The position numbers and the translations under genes were made by a program. This document shows positions 37,386 to 46,189 of a stretch of DNA of 64,000 bases, piece by piece. The stretch comes from Fen-1273 sp963837815. GTDB taxonomy: Bacteria; Bacteroidota; Ignavibacteria; UBA10030; UBA6906. The notes beneath the pieces were generated by a model that worked only from the letters and a program-made list of their open reading frames with translations, searched no databases and was not told the origin of the DNA. Within the stretch, counting starts at the first letter, position 1. Every line of letters begins with the position of its first letter. The stretch covers positions 620,001 to 684,000 of the forward strand of contig CAWIOS010000013.1 of assembly GCA_963837815.1 (NCBI GenBank). Reading direction: 5' to 3'.

Positions 37386-38330
37386 TCAGCTCATGGCGAG
37401 CATGCGCTGAATCGGCACGAGCGCACGCTCCATGATGGCATCGGGGAGAAGAATTTCAGGCGAGCGGTTCTTCATGCACGCGTACAGTTTTTCCATCGTG
37501 TTCAGCTTCATGTACGGGCAGTCGTTGCACGCGCAGTTTGCTTCGGGCGGCGCAGGGATGAATTCCTTGCCGGGGGCGGCCTTCCGCATCTGGTGCAGTA
37601 TCCCGGACTCCGTTGCGACGATGAACCGGGTGCCGGGCGAGCTCTGGACGTACCGGAGGAGCGCGCTCGTCGAGCCGATGAACCGCGCCCGCTCAAGAAC
37701 AGGCTCTTCGCATTCGGGGTGCGCGATGAGCTCGGCTCCCGGGTTCTCCGTCTCAATCTGTATCAATTTTCTCAGGCTGAACGTTTCGTGCACAATGCAT
37801 GACCCCTCCCACAGCAGCATCGGCCGGCCGGTCTTCTTCACAAGGTATCTGCCCAGGTTCCTGTCGGGCGCGAAGAATATCTCCCGGTCCGGCGGAATCT
37901 GGCGTATGATCTTCTCGGCGTTGCTCGACGTGCAGATGATGTCACTCGCCGCCTTCACCTCGGCCGAGCAGTTGATATAGGTGATCGACACGTGGTCAGG
38001 ATGACTCCTGCGGAAGGCATCGAATCTGTCCGCGGGGCACCCCTCGGCGAGCGAACACCCGGCGTTGAGGTCGGGGAGGAGCACCTGCTTCCCCGGATTC
38101 AGTATCTTTGCCGTTTCCGCCATGAAATGGACGCCGGCGAAGACGATAGCGCGCGCATCCGTCGAGGCGGCTCGCCGGGCAAGTTCGAGGCTGTCCCCCA
38201 CGAAGTCGGCGACATCCTGTATCTCCCCTTCCTGGTAATAGTGCGCCAGTATGACCGCATGCATCTCTTCTTTGAGGCGGAGTATCGCCTCCGCGATGTC
38301 CGTCTCCGCAGCAGCCGCATTGATTGTCAT
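37386..38330 (-). CDS. nadA: Quinolinate synthase A
   Basis: An enzyme of about 314 residues condensing iminoaspartate with dihydroxyacetone phosphate to quinolinate. HAVILAHYYQ binds substrate in the first domain; AGCSLAEGCP and CACNDCPYMKLNTMEKLY supply cysteines for the 4Fe-4S cluster, and HPECEEPV lies in the third domain. The ATG at 38330 after GGGAGCATGGAAT is preferred; an ATG at 38363 would add 11 residues. It pairs functionally with nadB at 7.7 kb. It ends 87 bases before asnS. Confidence 0.95.
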   Translation of the reverse strand: MTINAAAAETDIAEAILRLKEEMHAVILAHYYQEGEIQDVADFVGDSLELARRAASTDARAIVFAGVHFMAETAKILNPGKQVLLPDLNAGCSLAEGCPADRFDAFRRSHPDHVSITYINCSAEVKAASDIICTSSNAEKIIRQIPPDREIFFAPDRNLGRYLVKKTGRPMLLWEGSCIVHETFSLRKLIQIETENPGAELIAHPECEEPVLERARFIGSTSALLRYVQSSPGTRFIVATESGILHQMRKAAPGKEFIPAPPEANCACNDCPYMKLNTMEKLYACMKNRSPEILLPDAIMERALVPIQRMLAMS

Positions 38331-38572
38331 ATTCCATGCTCCCGCGGGAGCATCCCCTGTCATTTCATTCTCGGTCTTCCATGCTCAATCTTCCATACTC
38401 ATAAAACCAATTCTCCCCTCCACTGGTGCCCTGCTGACAAAAGAACGATCAGATCCAACGACTGAATTGAGTTCGTTTAGTGTATTCACTTTTAAGGAGT
38501 TGGCCCGAATCCATTCATGCCGTCCCTATGTTCCGGCAGGCTCCCGGCTCGTGCGAATCGGGGGGAAATGGT

Positions 38573-38791
38573 TCAGGGAGCTTTCGGGGGGTCGTTCCCC
38601 TGCTCCTTCGGGGTGATATCAATGAAATCCGCGTCTTTGATATCCTTGAAGTCCGGGATGTGGGGCTCAGGCGGCGGGGTGTGCCCGGTGGAATCGTCGT
38701 GCCTCCCCGTCGGCCGCACCCTGCCCGCAAGCTGGACGACGCGATAGATGAAGTAGCCCACCATCACGTACAGGATCAAGCGGAAAAACAT
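38573..38791 (-). CDS. Small membrane protein of unknown function
   Basis: A 72-residue protein with one N-terminal transmembrane helix (MFFRLILYVMVGYFIYRVV) and a Pro/Asp-rich cytosolic tail. No family is recognised. It lies 13 bases after the deoxynucleoside kinase gene, which supports it being real. The 242 bases between it and nadA hold no gene; they contain short GGAAGA/GAGCATGGAAGA-type A/G-rich repeats resembling those at about 45266-45300. Confidence 0.55.
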   Translation of the reverse strand: MFFRLILYVMVGYFIYRVVQLAGRVRPTGRHDDSTGHTPPPEPHIPDFKDIKDADFIDITPKEQGNDPPKAP

Positions 38792-38804
38792 CGCCGTGTC
38801 CTCC

Positions 38805-39485
38805 TCACTTTTTCAGTATGGGGTTGTAGTATTCTACGGCTGCCCTGTTCTGGCGGAAGATCTGGAGAAGCAGATCCCTGTAGTGCCCGGGATTGTTCAC
38901 GAAATCGAGATCCGCGGCGTTGACGATGAGGAGCGGCGTCGCTTTGTACCGGAAGAAGAAATAGTTGTAGGCTTCGTTCAGGTCCCGGATGTAGTCTTCC
39001 GACAGGGATTCCTCGATCGGGCGGGCCCTGTGTCTGATGTTCTGCATGAGCCGGGGAACGCTCGACTGGAGGTACACGACGAGGTCAGGCTGGACGATGT
39101 TGTGCTCGATGCTCCCCACGAGGGTCTCGTAGAGCTTGAGCTCCTCGTCCTCCAGGTTGAGGTACGCGAAGATCTTGTCTTTTTCAAATATGTAATCGGT
39201 GACGAGAAAACGGTGAAACAGGTCGGCCTGGGAGAGTGAGCGCTGCTGCTTGTACCTTGTGAGGAGGAAAAAGATCTGCGTCTGGAACGCGTACCGTTCG
39301 GGATCTTTGTAGAAGTCCCTGAGAAAGGGGTTCTCCTCGAACTGCTCGAGAACGACCCGGGCACCGAGCGTTTCCCCGAGCATTTCGCACAGCGTCGTCT
39401 TCCCGGCGCCGATCACCCCCTCGACTGCAATATAGCGCATCTCGGTCTGGGCGATGAGCTCCTGGAGAGCGTCCTGAGTTTCCAA
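38805..39485 (-). CDS. Deoxynucleoside kinase
   Basis: A 226-residue kinase of the dNK/dCK/dGK family, phosphorylating salvaged deoxynucleosides. The P-loop is EGVIGAGKTTL, followed by LEQFEENPFLRDFYKDP; VVYLQSSVPRLMQNIRHRARPIE holds the lid arginines. The start codon is a TTG at 39485 with GGAG five bases before it; an internal ATG at 39440 (MRYIAVEG) would give a typical family start and is the alternative. Base specificity cannot be told. It follows folK by 23 bases. Confidence 0.9.
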   Translation of the reverse strand: METQDALQELIAQTEMRYIAVEGVIGAGKTTLCEMLGETLGARVVLEQFEENPFLRDFYKDPERYAFQTQIFFLLTRYKQQRSLSQADLFHRFLVTDYIFEKDKIFAYLNLEDEELKLYETLVGSIEHNIVQPDLVVYLQSSVPRLMQNIRHRARPIEESLSEDYIRDLNEAYNYFFFRYKATPLLIVNAADLDFVNNPGHYRDLLLQIFRQNRAAVEYYNPILKK

Positions 39486-39508
39486 TTGATCTCCGGCCGT
39501 GTGCAGTG

Positions 39509-40012
39509 TTATGCTCGGATGTGATGCGCCGTTTTCACGACTCGAAGGCCGTCACGGCAGGCGTCAGCCATCTCGGTTACCGTCATGCCGTTGACAGGGT
39601 GAACGAGATCGGGAGCAATCTCCCTGAGCGGGACGAGAACGAATTTCCGCTCTTCGATCCCCGGGTGCGGCACGTGAAGCCCGTCGCGTGAATGCACAAG
39701 CCCGTCATAGATCAATATGTCGATGTCGATTTCGCGCGGACCCCAGTGTCCGGAAGGGGTCCGCCCGAGAAGCGTTTCAATCCGCTTTATCTCCGCCATC
39801 AGCGCGGGGGGCTCAAGGACGGTCTCGATCTCCGCCGCCGCATTGAGAAATCTTCCCTGATCCGTGTTGCCGTACGGATCCGATTCATACACAGAGGAAC
39901 ACCAGATCAACCGGCTCCCGGGAATGCGCGCGATCTCCGCTGCCGCCCGGTTCAGGTAGTCCTGGCGCACGCCCAGGTTCGAACCCAGGCCCAGGAACAC
40001 GCGGTAGTTCAT
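39509..40012 (-). CDS. folK: 2-amino-4-hydroxy-6-hydroxymethyldihydropteridine diphosphokinase
   Basis: A 167-residue pyrophosphokinase of folate synthesis. FLGLGSNLGVRQDYL is the N-terminal signature and GHWGPREIDIDILIYDG the metal/pterin-binding signature; VPHPGIEERKFVLVPL closes the site. It overlaps folB by four bases, so folB-folK are translationally coupled successive pathway steps. Confidence 0.96.
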   Translation of the reverse strand: MNYRVFLGLGSNLGVRQDYLNRAAAEIARIPGSRLIWCSSVYESDPYGNTDQGRFLNAAAEIETVLEPPALMAEIKRIETLLGRTPSGHWGPREIDIDILIYDGLVHSRDGLHVPHPGIEERKFVLVPLREIAPDLVHPVNGMTVTEMADACRDGLRVVKTAHHIRA

Positions 40013-40377
40013 CGTGATTGCGTGATTTCCACCTCCACGAAGTCCACGACCCCCTTCACGGGAGGATGCGGTTTGCGCAGCCGGACGGTGACGATCTCGA
40101 CATTGTAGAATTCCCTGATCAGCCCCCGTGCGATGGCATTGGCCAGCGCCTCAAGCAGGTAATACTTCTTCGAGAGAACGGTCGCCTGTACATACGCATA
40201 CACCTTTTCGTAATCGACCGTTTTCTTGAGCGAATCGCTTTCCGCGGCCGCCGAAAGATCGCAGTGGAGGTCGACGTCCACCTCGAATTTCCCCCCCAGG
40301 TTCTGTTCGTCGGCCATTACCCCGTGATACGCGTAGAACGATGCGTTCTTCAGGCGGATCACGTTCAGTTCTCTCAT
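40009..40377 (-). CDS. folB: Dihydroneopterin aldolase
   Basis: A 122-residue T-fold enzyme converting dihydroneopterin to 6-hydroxymethyl-dihydropterin and glycolaldehyde. YAYHGVMADEQNLGGKFEVD is the N-terminal signature; TVDYEKVYAYVQ and LLEALANAIARGL follow with the catalytic Glu/Lys regions. It is 30 bases downstream of gltX. Confidence 0.95.
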   Translation of the reverse strand: MRELNVIRLKNASFYAYHGVMADEQNLGGKFEVDVDLHCDLSAAAESDSLKKTVDYEKVYAYVQATVLSKKYYLLEALANAIARGLIREFYNVEIVTVRLRKPHPPVKGVVDFVEVEITQSR

Positions 40378-40407
40378 GCGAAAATATAGAGAATGGGGAC
40401 CCGAGAA

Positions 40408-41850
40408 TCAACCGAGGGCGGAGAGCCCTGTCTCGATCCTGCGGAGGCAGGTTTCCTTTCCGAGGACCGACATCAGTTCGAACAGGCCGGGGCCGAGCCC
40501 GACGCCGGTGACAGAAAGCCTGAGCGGGTGTATGAGCGACCCGGCGCCGACCCCCGAAGCCTGCGCCGCTGCGCGCACGACGGACTCGATGTCCGCCGGG
40601 AGCCACGAGGTCACGTCCCTGAATCCCGCGAGCGCGCGCCGGAGATGATCCGCCGTTTCAGGCTTCCAGTGCTTCTTTTTCGCCTGTTCGTCGTACGCCG
40701 GCGGATCGCGGAAGAAGTACATTCCCGTCGAGAGGAAGTCCGCGGGCCGTTCCACGCGTTCCTTCAGAAGACGGATGACGTCCAGGAGATACGAATCGGG
40801 CACCCCCGTGATGCCTGCGGCCGCGACCGCCGGCCGGACGAGTTCAAGGAGCGAGGCATCCGGCGCCCGGCGCATGTGTTCCGTGTTCATCCAGTTTAGT
40901 TTCTCGATGTTGAACACCGCGCCGGACTTCCCCACCCGTTCAAGCGTGAATTCCTTCTCGAGCTCCTCCAGTGTGAATATCTCCCTCTCGTCGCCGGGAT
41001 TCCAGCCGAGAAGCGCGACGAAGTTCACGAGCGCTTCCGGGGAAAACCCCTTGCTCCTGTACTCTTCGACGGCAACGTCCCCCTGGCGTTTGCTCAGTTT
41101 TGACCTGTCGGGGTTGAGAAGAAGGGGGAGGTGCGCAAACCGCGGAAGATCCCACCCGAAATACCGGTACAGGAGCACGTGCTTCGGTGTGCTCGGGAGC
41201 CATTCCTCGCCGCGTATCACGTGCGTTATCCCCATCAGGTGGTCATCCACCACGTTCGCAAGGTGATACGTGGGGTAGCCGTCGGATTTCAGAAGGACCT
41301 GGTCGTCGATCCCGTCGCTTGAGAACCCGACACGCCCCCTCACGATGTCGTCGAATGCGACGGTCTCCCCTTCGGGAACCTTCAGCCGGATGACTGCCGG
41401 GACGCCCGCGGAGAGTTTCCTCTTCACTTCCTCCTCCGGAATCCCGAGCGCGCGGCGGTATTCCCTGACGGGGACCTGGAGGTTCTCCTGCCTCTTTCGC
41501 ATCGCCTCGAGCTCCCCGGGGGTGTCGAATGCATAGTAGGCGCTCCCGGAGGCCACAAGAGTCGCCGCATGAGCCCTGTAGGTTTCGAGTCGTTCCGACT
41601 GGATATACGGCCCCGAGCCTCCCCCCTTCCCGGGCCCCTCGTCGTACCTGAGTCCGGCCCATTCCAGCGTGCGTATCAGGTTCTCGACTGCCCCTTCAAC
41701 GAGCCGGCTCCGGTCGGTGTCTTCGATGCGGAGAATGAACGCGCCGCCGCTGCGGCGGGCAAACAGGTAATTGTACAGGGCGGTGCGGAGGCCACCGACG
41801 TGGAGATAGCCGGTGGGACTGGGGGCAAATCGGACCCGGATAGTGGACAA
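40408..41850 (-). CDS. gltX: Glutamate-tRNA ligase
   Basis: A 480-residue class I synthetase. The HIGH-type motif is in RFAPSPTGYLHVGGLRTAL and the KMSKS-type motif is KLSKRQGD. The C-terminal half is the helical anticodon-binding domain of bacterial GluRS. The start codon appears to be a TTG at 41850 (then STIRVRFAPSP). It heads the gltX-folB-folK-dNK-nadA run. No GlnRS features are seen, so it may be non-discriminating, but that cannot be decided here. Confidence 0.96.
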   Translation of the reverse strand: MSTIRVRFAPSPTGYLHVGGLRTALYNYLFARRSGGAFILRIEDTDRSRLVEGAVENLIRTLEWAGLRYDEGPGKGGGSGPYIQSERLETYRAHAATLVASGSAYYAFDTPGELEAMRKRQENLQVPVREYRRALGIPEEEVKRKLSAGVPAVIRLKVPEGETVAFDDIVRGRVGFSSDGIDDQVLLKSDGYPTYHLANVVDDHLMGITHVIRGEEWLPSTPKHVLLYRYFGWDLPRFAHLPLLLNPDRSKLSKRQGDVAVEEYRSKGFSPEALVNFVALLGWNPGDEREIFTLEELEKEFTLERVGKSGAVFNIEKLNWMNTEHMRRAPDASLLELVRPAVAAAGITGVPDSYLLDVIRLLKERVERPADFLSTGMYFFRDPPAYDEQAKKKHWKPETADHLRRALAGFRDVTSWLPADIESVVRAAAQASGVGAGSLIHPLRLSVTGVGLGPGLFELMSVLGKETCLRRIETGLSALG

Positions 41851-41932
41851 TGCGCGATCCCGAGGCGAGAAGGAGATGATGGACAGCCTGAATGTAACAA
41901 AAAGAGGTGAACAATTCCACGCCCGCGCCTTG

Positions 41933-42985
41933 TCACTGCTTGAATGCGAACGCGCCCGGTATGATGCCGACGTTGAACTGATTCATGAGACTACCGTCCG
42001 GCGCAAATACCGACACCGTTCCCGGCTGCGTGTAGTCTTTCGGATCCGCCAGGTACACGTCCCCCGAGGCCTGCTCGACGCCGACCGCATCATAGATCCC
42101 CTCCCGGAATACGCCGGTGACCCTGTGCACGCGCGTATCCACGCGGAGGACCTCGCTTGTCGTGGGAAGATACCCGATCCCGTCCGCGCCTATGCCTATG
42201 TCGGTGGCATGGGGACCGATGAATACCGAATCGGTCACCGTGTCTGTCGACGGATCGATCACAATGATCCGGGCCGGGGTGTCGTTTGCCGGGTTCGCGA
42301 AGTCATATGCCCCCGTGCAGACAACGTACACCGCGCCGAACGGCGTGATCTCGACCCCCGAAGGATTGTCGGTGACGCCTATCGTCCCGGTCACCGTGAG
42401 GCTCGCCAGTGAGACGACGGATACGGTCCTCCCGGACCCGAACCCGGAGTTCGAGACGTATGCCTTCCCCCGGGCGACGGCCAACCCTGCGGGGTTTGCC
42501 CCGACAGGGATCGCCCCCGTGACACGGCGGGAGGAGACGTTAACGACAAGAAGCTGGTTCGCGTACAGATCCGTCACGAGCGCGACCGAGTCGTTGACGA
42601 ACGCCATCTGGCCGGGACTCGATGCGCTCCCGGTGGGGATTGTCCCCGTATTCAGATTCGTCGCCAGGTCGATGATCTCGATCTTCTGCGAATTATTGAC
42701 GACGATGTATCCCGATGCCCCGCGGACCGTCATTGACTGCGCCACGTCCCCGAGGTTTTTCCCGTTCACGGCGGTAAACACGTCGTTGTAAACCCGGAAC
42801 GATGCCAGGTCGTAGTACGACAGCGAGGAATTTCCCCTTCCGAAATTCCCCTGGTTGATGATGTACACCCCCCGGGCGGAGGGGACGGGGACCTCGAGAA
42901 GCGCTGAAACGGGATCCCTGACGCACCCCGCGAGGGATGCGACAACAGCGAACACGGATGCGAGAGCGAACGGTCGCGTTCTCAT
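41933..42985 (-). CDS. BtuG-like surface lipoprotein, beta-propeller (cobalamin capture)
   Basis: A 350-residue lipoprotein. The signal peptide ends in the lipobox SLAGC with Cys21 as the acyl acceptor. The rest is a run of YVTN-type blades (VYIINQGNFGRGNSSLSYYD, GDVAQSMTV, NPAGLAVARGKAYVSNSG, IVIDPSTDTV). The N-terminal pattern is that of DUF5074 proteins, to which the BtuG cobalamin-binding lipoproteins of Bacteroides belong. It directly follows btuB with a four-base overlap and shares its cobalamin riboswitch. A cobalamin-binding partner of BtuB is therefore the best inference; direct homology to BtuG was not tested. Confidence 0.72.
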   Translation of the reverse strand: MRTRPFALASVFAVVASLAGCVRDPVSALLEVPVPSARGVYIINQGNFGRGNSSLSYYDLASFRVYNDVFTAVNGKNLGDVAQSMTVRGASGYIVVNNSQKIEIIDLATNLNTGTIPTGSASSPGQMAFVNDSVALVTDLYANQLLVVNVSSRRVTGAIPVGANPAGLAVARGKAYVSNSGFGSGRTVSVVSLASLTVTGTIGVTDNPSGVEITPFGAVYVVCTGAYDFANPANDTPARIIVIDPSTDTVTDSVFIGPHATDIGIGADGIGYLPTTSEVLRVDTRVHRVTGVFREGIYDAVGVEQASGDVYLADPKDYTQPGTVSVFAPDGSLMNQFNVGIIPGAFAFKQ

Positions 42986-44970
42986 AGCCGCGCCTCCAGC
43001 GTCGCACGGAACTCCCGGAGCGGCATCGGATAGAGCGCGATAACCTGGTAGGAAGTGTTGAACAGGTTGTTCACTTCCGCCTTCAGGGATGCATTACCTG
43101 GCGCGATAGGGAGCATGAACCGGACTGCCGCCGATTCGAGAGAATAAGCGGGGAGGAACCTGTCGTTCACCTCCGTCGTATACCGGTAACTGATCCAGGA
43201 GTGCCGGAAGAGCAAATTCACCGGGCCGCAGCGTGCCTCCGCCACGGCATTAAACGTCTCTTCCGGTTCGTAAATCAGCCTCTTCCCCTCCGTGGGGTCG
43301 CCGGGATAATCGGCGCTCGTCTTGATAACGTGCGTCAATGTCCCGTTCAGCGAAATCCGGAGCGCCCCTTCCAGTCCGGTCCAGGCCGCCTCCGCTTCCG
43401 CGCCGCGGGACGTTGCGGAGGAGATGTTCTTCGGCGACCAGAACGTCCCGGAAGAGGGAACCCACACGATCCTGTCCCGGCTGTCAATGGAGAAGTAGGA
43501 GGCGTCGATACGGATCGAACCGAGAAATTCGAAATCGCACCGGAGGCCCGCGTCGAACGAAAGCGCGCGTTCGGGCCGGAGCGCCGGATTCCCCCCTTCG
43601 ATCCAGTACAGGTCGTTCAGCACGGGAACCCTGAAGCTTTTGCCGTAGCTCGCCCGCAGCCTGAGCCCGGGGTCCTTCAGGAGGCCGATGTTCAGCCCCA
43701 GCCTGGGGCTCACGTCCCCGGCGACGTCCGAATAGGAGTCGTACCGGACGGACGGGTACATCGCGATTTCAAACGGCGCGCTCCACGGGAGCGGAAACAC
43801 GTTCTCCGTGCTCAGGAACGCGCTTCGCTGGATTCTGACCGGACTCTCCGTCTCGCTGCTCTGGAGCGATGCCCGCGCGTACTCCACCCCCGCCAGGCCG
43901 GAAAGCGCGGGCGATACGGTAAAAAAAGCTTCGGGTGTGATGATGTCGTCATGATTCGCGTAGAGGCTGTGGAGCGGGGACCCGTTCAGCAGCTGCCCGG
44001 GATCGTCGTACTGCTCGACGCCGTGGTGGGCGGAACCCCTTACGCGCAACGAAAGGGTCTCCGTGGCATCCCAGTCGACTCCCCCCCTGAGGAATTCGAG
44101 CCTGTCCCAGAGCCTCCCCCTCCCCGAAGAGGAGATATCCGTCACAACTCCGGGACTCCCCCTGTCCGCATCTGTATAGGAGAATGACGCGGTGCCCCGG
44201 ACCGCAGGGCTGATCTTCCAGTCCGCGCGCGCGTCTCCCGTGACAAGCGCATAGTCCTCTCCGCTCCGCCTGAGGGTCGTTTCGGTTACTCCGTCGCTGA
44301 ACCTGAAATCATAGTCCTCTCTCCCCTGCTCCTTCCGGAGAGAAAGGAGAAGCCCGGCATCATCCGCTCCTCCCGAGACGGAGAACCCCGACCCGCTCGA
44401 GTGATTCGAACCGAGCATCGCGGAGGCGGAGCCGTGTATCCCCTCCCCCGGGGGCCGTGTGATGACGTTGATGACCCCCCCGACGGCGTCTGCGCCGAAC
44501 AGCGCCGAGGAACCTCCACGGACGATCTCGACCCTCTCCACGGTGGACGAGGAAAGAATCCCGAAGTCCGCAAGCCCGTTCTGAAACGAATTCTCGCGCT
44601 GCCCGTCCACGAGGACGAGCGTGTGCTCGGGGGACATCCCGCGGAGCGAAATTGTCTCCACTGACGCCCCTCCGCCGTACGACCGGAGAGACATCCCGGG
44701 AGTCCATGAAAGCGCGGAGGCCAGGAGCGTCCCCGGCATCGCCTCGATCGCTTCACCGCGGATGACAGTGACCGCCGACGGGGCGGACGCAGAGCTCACC
44801 TCGCGCAGGGTCGCGGTAACGACGATTTCGTTCATGGTGTAGCTGCGGGCGCTCGTGTCGGGCGGACTCCCCTCCTGCGGGTGAGTCCGGCTGCTGTCAG
44901 GGTCTGACGCGAGCGAAACGTGCGTGAAAAGGAGAGGAATGAACGCTGCGGCGAAACGGAATGCTCTCAT
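42982..44970 (-). CDS. btuB: TonB-dependent cobalamin receptor (BtuB-like)
   Basis: A 662-residue outer membrane receptor. The signal peptide is about 21 residues (MRAFRFAAAFIPLLFTHVSL then ASD). NEIVVTATL is the TonB box region; the plug holds LRGMSPEHTLVLVDGQREN and IEIVRGGSSALFGADAVGGVIN-type motifs, and the barrel ends FRATLEARL. The cobalamin riboswitch upstream identifies the substrate as a corrinoid. The ATG at 44970 has AGGA six bases before it; in-frame codons further upstream would lie inside the leader hairpin. Confidence 0.9.
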   Translation of the reverse strand: MRAFRFAAAFIPLLFTHVSLASDPDSSRTHPQEGSPPDTSARSYTMNEIVVTATLREVSSASAPSAVTVIRGEAIEAMPGTLLASALSWTPGMSLRSYGGGASVETISLRGMSPEHTLVLVDGQRENSFQNGLADFGILSSSTVERVEIVRGGSSALFGADAVGGVINVITRPPGEGIHGSASAMLGSNHSSGSGFSVSGGADDAGLLLSLRKEQGREDYDFRFSDGVTETTLRRSGEDYALVTGDARADWKISPAVRGTASFSYTDADRGSPGVVTDISSSGRGRLWDRLEFLRGGVDWDATETLSLRVRGSAHHGVEQYDDPGQLLNGSPLHSLYANHDDIITPEAFFTVSPALSGLAGVEYARASLQSSETESPVRIQRSAFLSTENVFPLPWSAPFEIAMYPSVRYDSYSDVAGDVSPRLGLNIGLLKDPGLRLRASYGKSFRVPVLNDLYWIEGGNPALRPERALSFDAGLRCDFEFLGSIRIDASYFSIDSRDRIVWVPSSGTFWSPKNISSATSRGAEAEAAWTGLEGALRISLNGTLTHVIKTSADYPGDPTEGKRLIYEPEETFNAVAEARCGPVNLLFRHSWISYRYTTEVNDRFLPAYSLESAAVRFMLPIAPGNASLKAEVNNLFNTSYQVIALYPMPLREFRATLEARL

Positions 44971-44988
44971 GATCGTCCTGAAATAATT

Positions 44989-45020
44989 GACCCCGGCATT
45001 CACGGAGAATGACCGGGGTC
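44989..45020 (-). promoter_or_regulatory. Hairpin between cobalamin riboswitch and btuB (expression platform)
   Basis: GACCCCGG and CCGGGGTC pair with an inner CATTC/GAATG, leaving one bulged base. It ends 18 bases before the btuB ATG. The following AATTATTTC is a poor T tract, so it could act as a terminator or as an alternative structure set by ligand binding. Confidence 0.55.
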
Positions 45021-45074
45021 CAGGACGCCGCTTGCGAGGCACGCCAGATCCCATCCTTCCCGCGAAGGCGTACA

Positions 45075-45214
45075 GGGAGAGTCCGGCAGGTCTCCTGGCT
45101 CATGGCGTTGTTGCACGCGGCGCCTTCCCGTCCAGACGATCGAGAGGACAGTGGCGGTCGCGCAGTGTGCCATTTACAGTTGCGGGGCAGCTTCCGGTTT
45201 TAACGGAATTCCCT
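45075..45214 (-). promoter_or_regulatory. Cobalamin riboswitch
   Basis: Read on the minus strand, the stretch begins GGGAATTCCGTTAAAACCGG, continues with the strongly conserved GCTGCCCCGCAACTGTAAA, and after about 75 bases has the B12 box GAGCCAGGAGACCTGCC. These blocks, in this order and spacing, are diagnostic. It precedes btuB by about 105 bases. With adenosylcobalamin bound it should reduce expression of btuB and the BtuG-like gene. Confidence 0.95.
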
Positions 45215-45311
45215 TTTCATCCCGCCTATTGGCGGGACACCGAACTGAAGAAAAGACTGATTGACAATGGAAGATTGAAGATCGAGAATCGAGGATCAAT
45301 CGTCGATGAGG

Positions 45312-45340
45312 AATATATCATTACAGACGGGTAATGTCAA
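45312..45340 (-). promoter_or_regulatory. Sigma70-type promoter for the btuB riboswitch transcript
   Basis: On the minus strand a perfect TTGACA (45335-45340) and TATATT (45312-45317) are 17 bases apart. The predicted start near 45305 lies about 90 bases before the conserved riboswitch core. A small hairpin (CCCGCC/GGCGGG, 45222-45238) lies between. Confidence 0.7.
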
Positions 45341-45373
45341 GGAGAGAGAGAAAGAGAAGAAAGAGAGACAACA

Positions 45374-46189
45374 TCACATCGCGTCGAGCGCGTCGCGTAT
45401 GGAGCGGACCCATGCGGAGATCCCGGCTGCGGATTCTCCCCGTGCGATCCGGCGGATGAGCGCAGATCCGATGATGACGCCGTCGCTCAGCCTTGCGGCA
45501 TTGCGCGCATCCTCCGGCGTCGAGATGCCGAATCCCACAAGAAGCGGATTCCTCCGGGCGTTCTTCCGCACCCTGGCGAGAAAATCATCCGGACTCCCTT
45601 TTCCCGCGCTCCCGGTGACACCCGTCGTCGACACACAGTAAAGAAACCCGCGTGACGCGGCGTCGATCGCGGCAAGCCGGTCGTCGGGCGTGGTCGGAGC
45701 CGCGAGAAGAATCTGGACGAGACCGCTCCGCTCCATGTCGGACCGGTACCGGGCGGACTCTTCAAGCGGCAGCTCGGGGAGTATGACGCCCTCAACGCCG
45801 GCGGCTGCGCCGTCGGTAAAGAAGCGGTCTGCGCCGTACGCGAGTATCGGATTGATGTACCCCATGAGGACGATCGGCACCTGCGAGTTTGTCCTGATGT
45901 TCCGCACTCCTTCGAATATGCGGGGTATCGTCACCCCGTTTTTCAGGGCGGCAGAAGAACTTCCCTGTATCACGGGACCGTCGGCAAGCGGATCGGAAAA
46001 CGGCATCCCGATCTCGATGAAATCCGCCCCCCCCTCTTCGAGCGAACGCACGAGACCCGGCGTTGAATCCGCCTCCGGGTATCCTGCGGTAAGAAACATC
46101 CCCAGCGATTTTTTTCGTCTCTCCCCGTGCGAGGCAAGGAGAGCCGTGAGCCGGTTCACCGCCTGCGCATCACGCATTGCTGGCCGCAT
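45374..46189 (-). CDS. trpA: Tryptophan synthase alpha chain
   Basis: A 271-residue TIM barrel that splits indole-3-glycerol phosphate. The catalytic pair is Glu59 and Asp70 in FIEIGMPFSDPLADGP, spaced 11 apart as in Salmonella Glu49/Asp60. VSTTGVTGS and GFGISTPEDARN form the phosphate site. GGAG five bases before the ATG at 46189 supports this start. It overlaps trpB by 20 bases and ends the trp operon; no clear terminator follows before the btuB promoter. Confidence 0.96.
   Translation of the reverse strand: MRPAMRDAQAVNRLTALLASHGERRKKSLGMFLTAGYPEADSTPGLVRSLEEGGADFIEIGMPFSDPLADGPVIQGSSSAALKNGVTIPRIFEGVRNIRTNSQVPIVLMGYINPILAYGADRFFTDGAAAGVEGVILPELPLEESARYRSDMERSGLVQILLAAPTTPDDRLAAIDAASRGFLYCVSTTGVTGSAGKGSPDDFLARVRKNARRNPLLVGFGISTPEDARNAARLSDGVIIGSALIRRIARGESAAGISAWVRSIRDALDAM

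Noticed and set aside
42982..45054. Longer N-terminus for btuB from 45054
   Set aside because: The added residues lie in the riboswitch expression platform and precede the signal peptide; the ATG at 44970 has its own Shine-Dalgarno.
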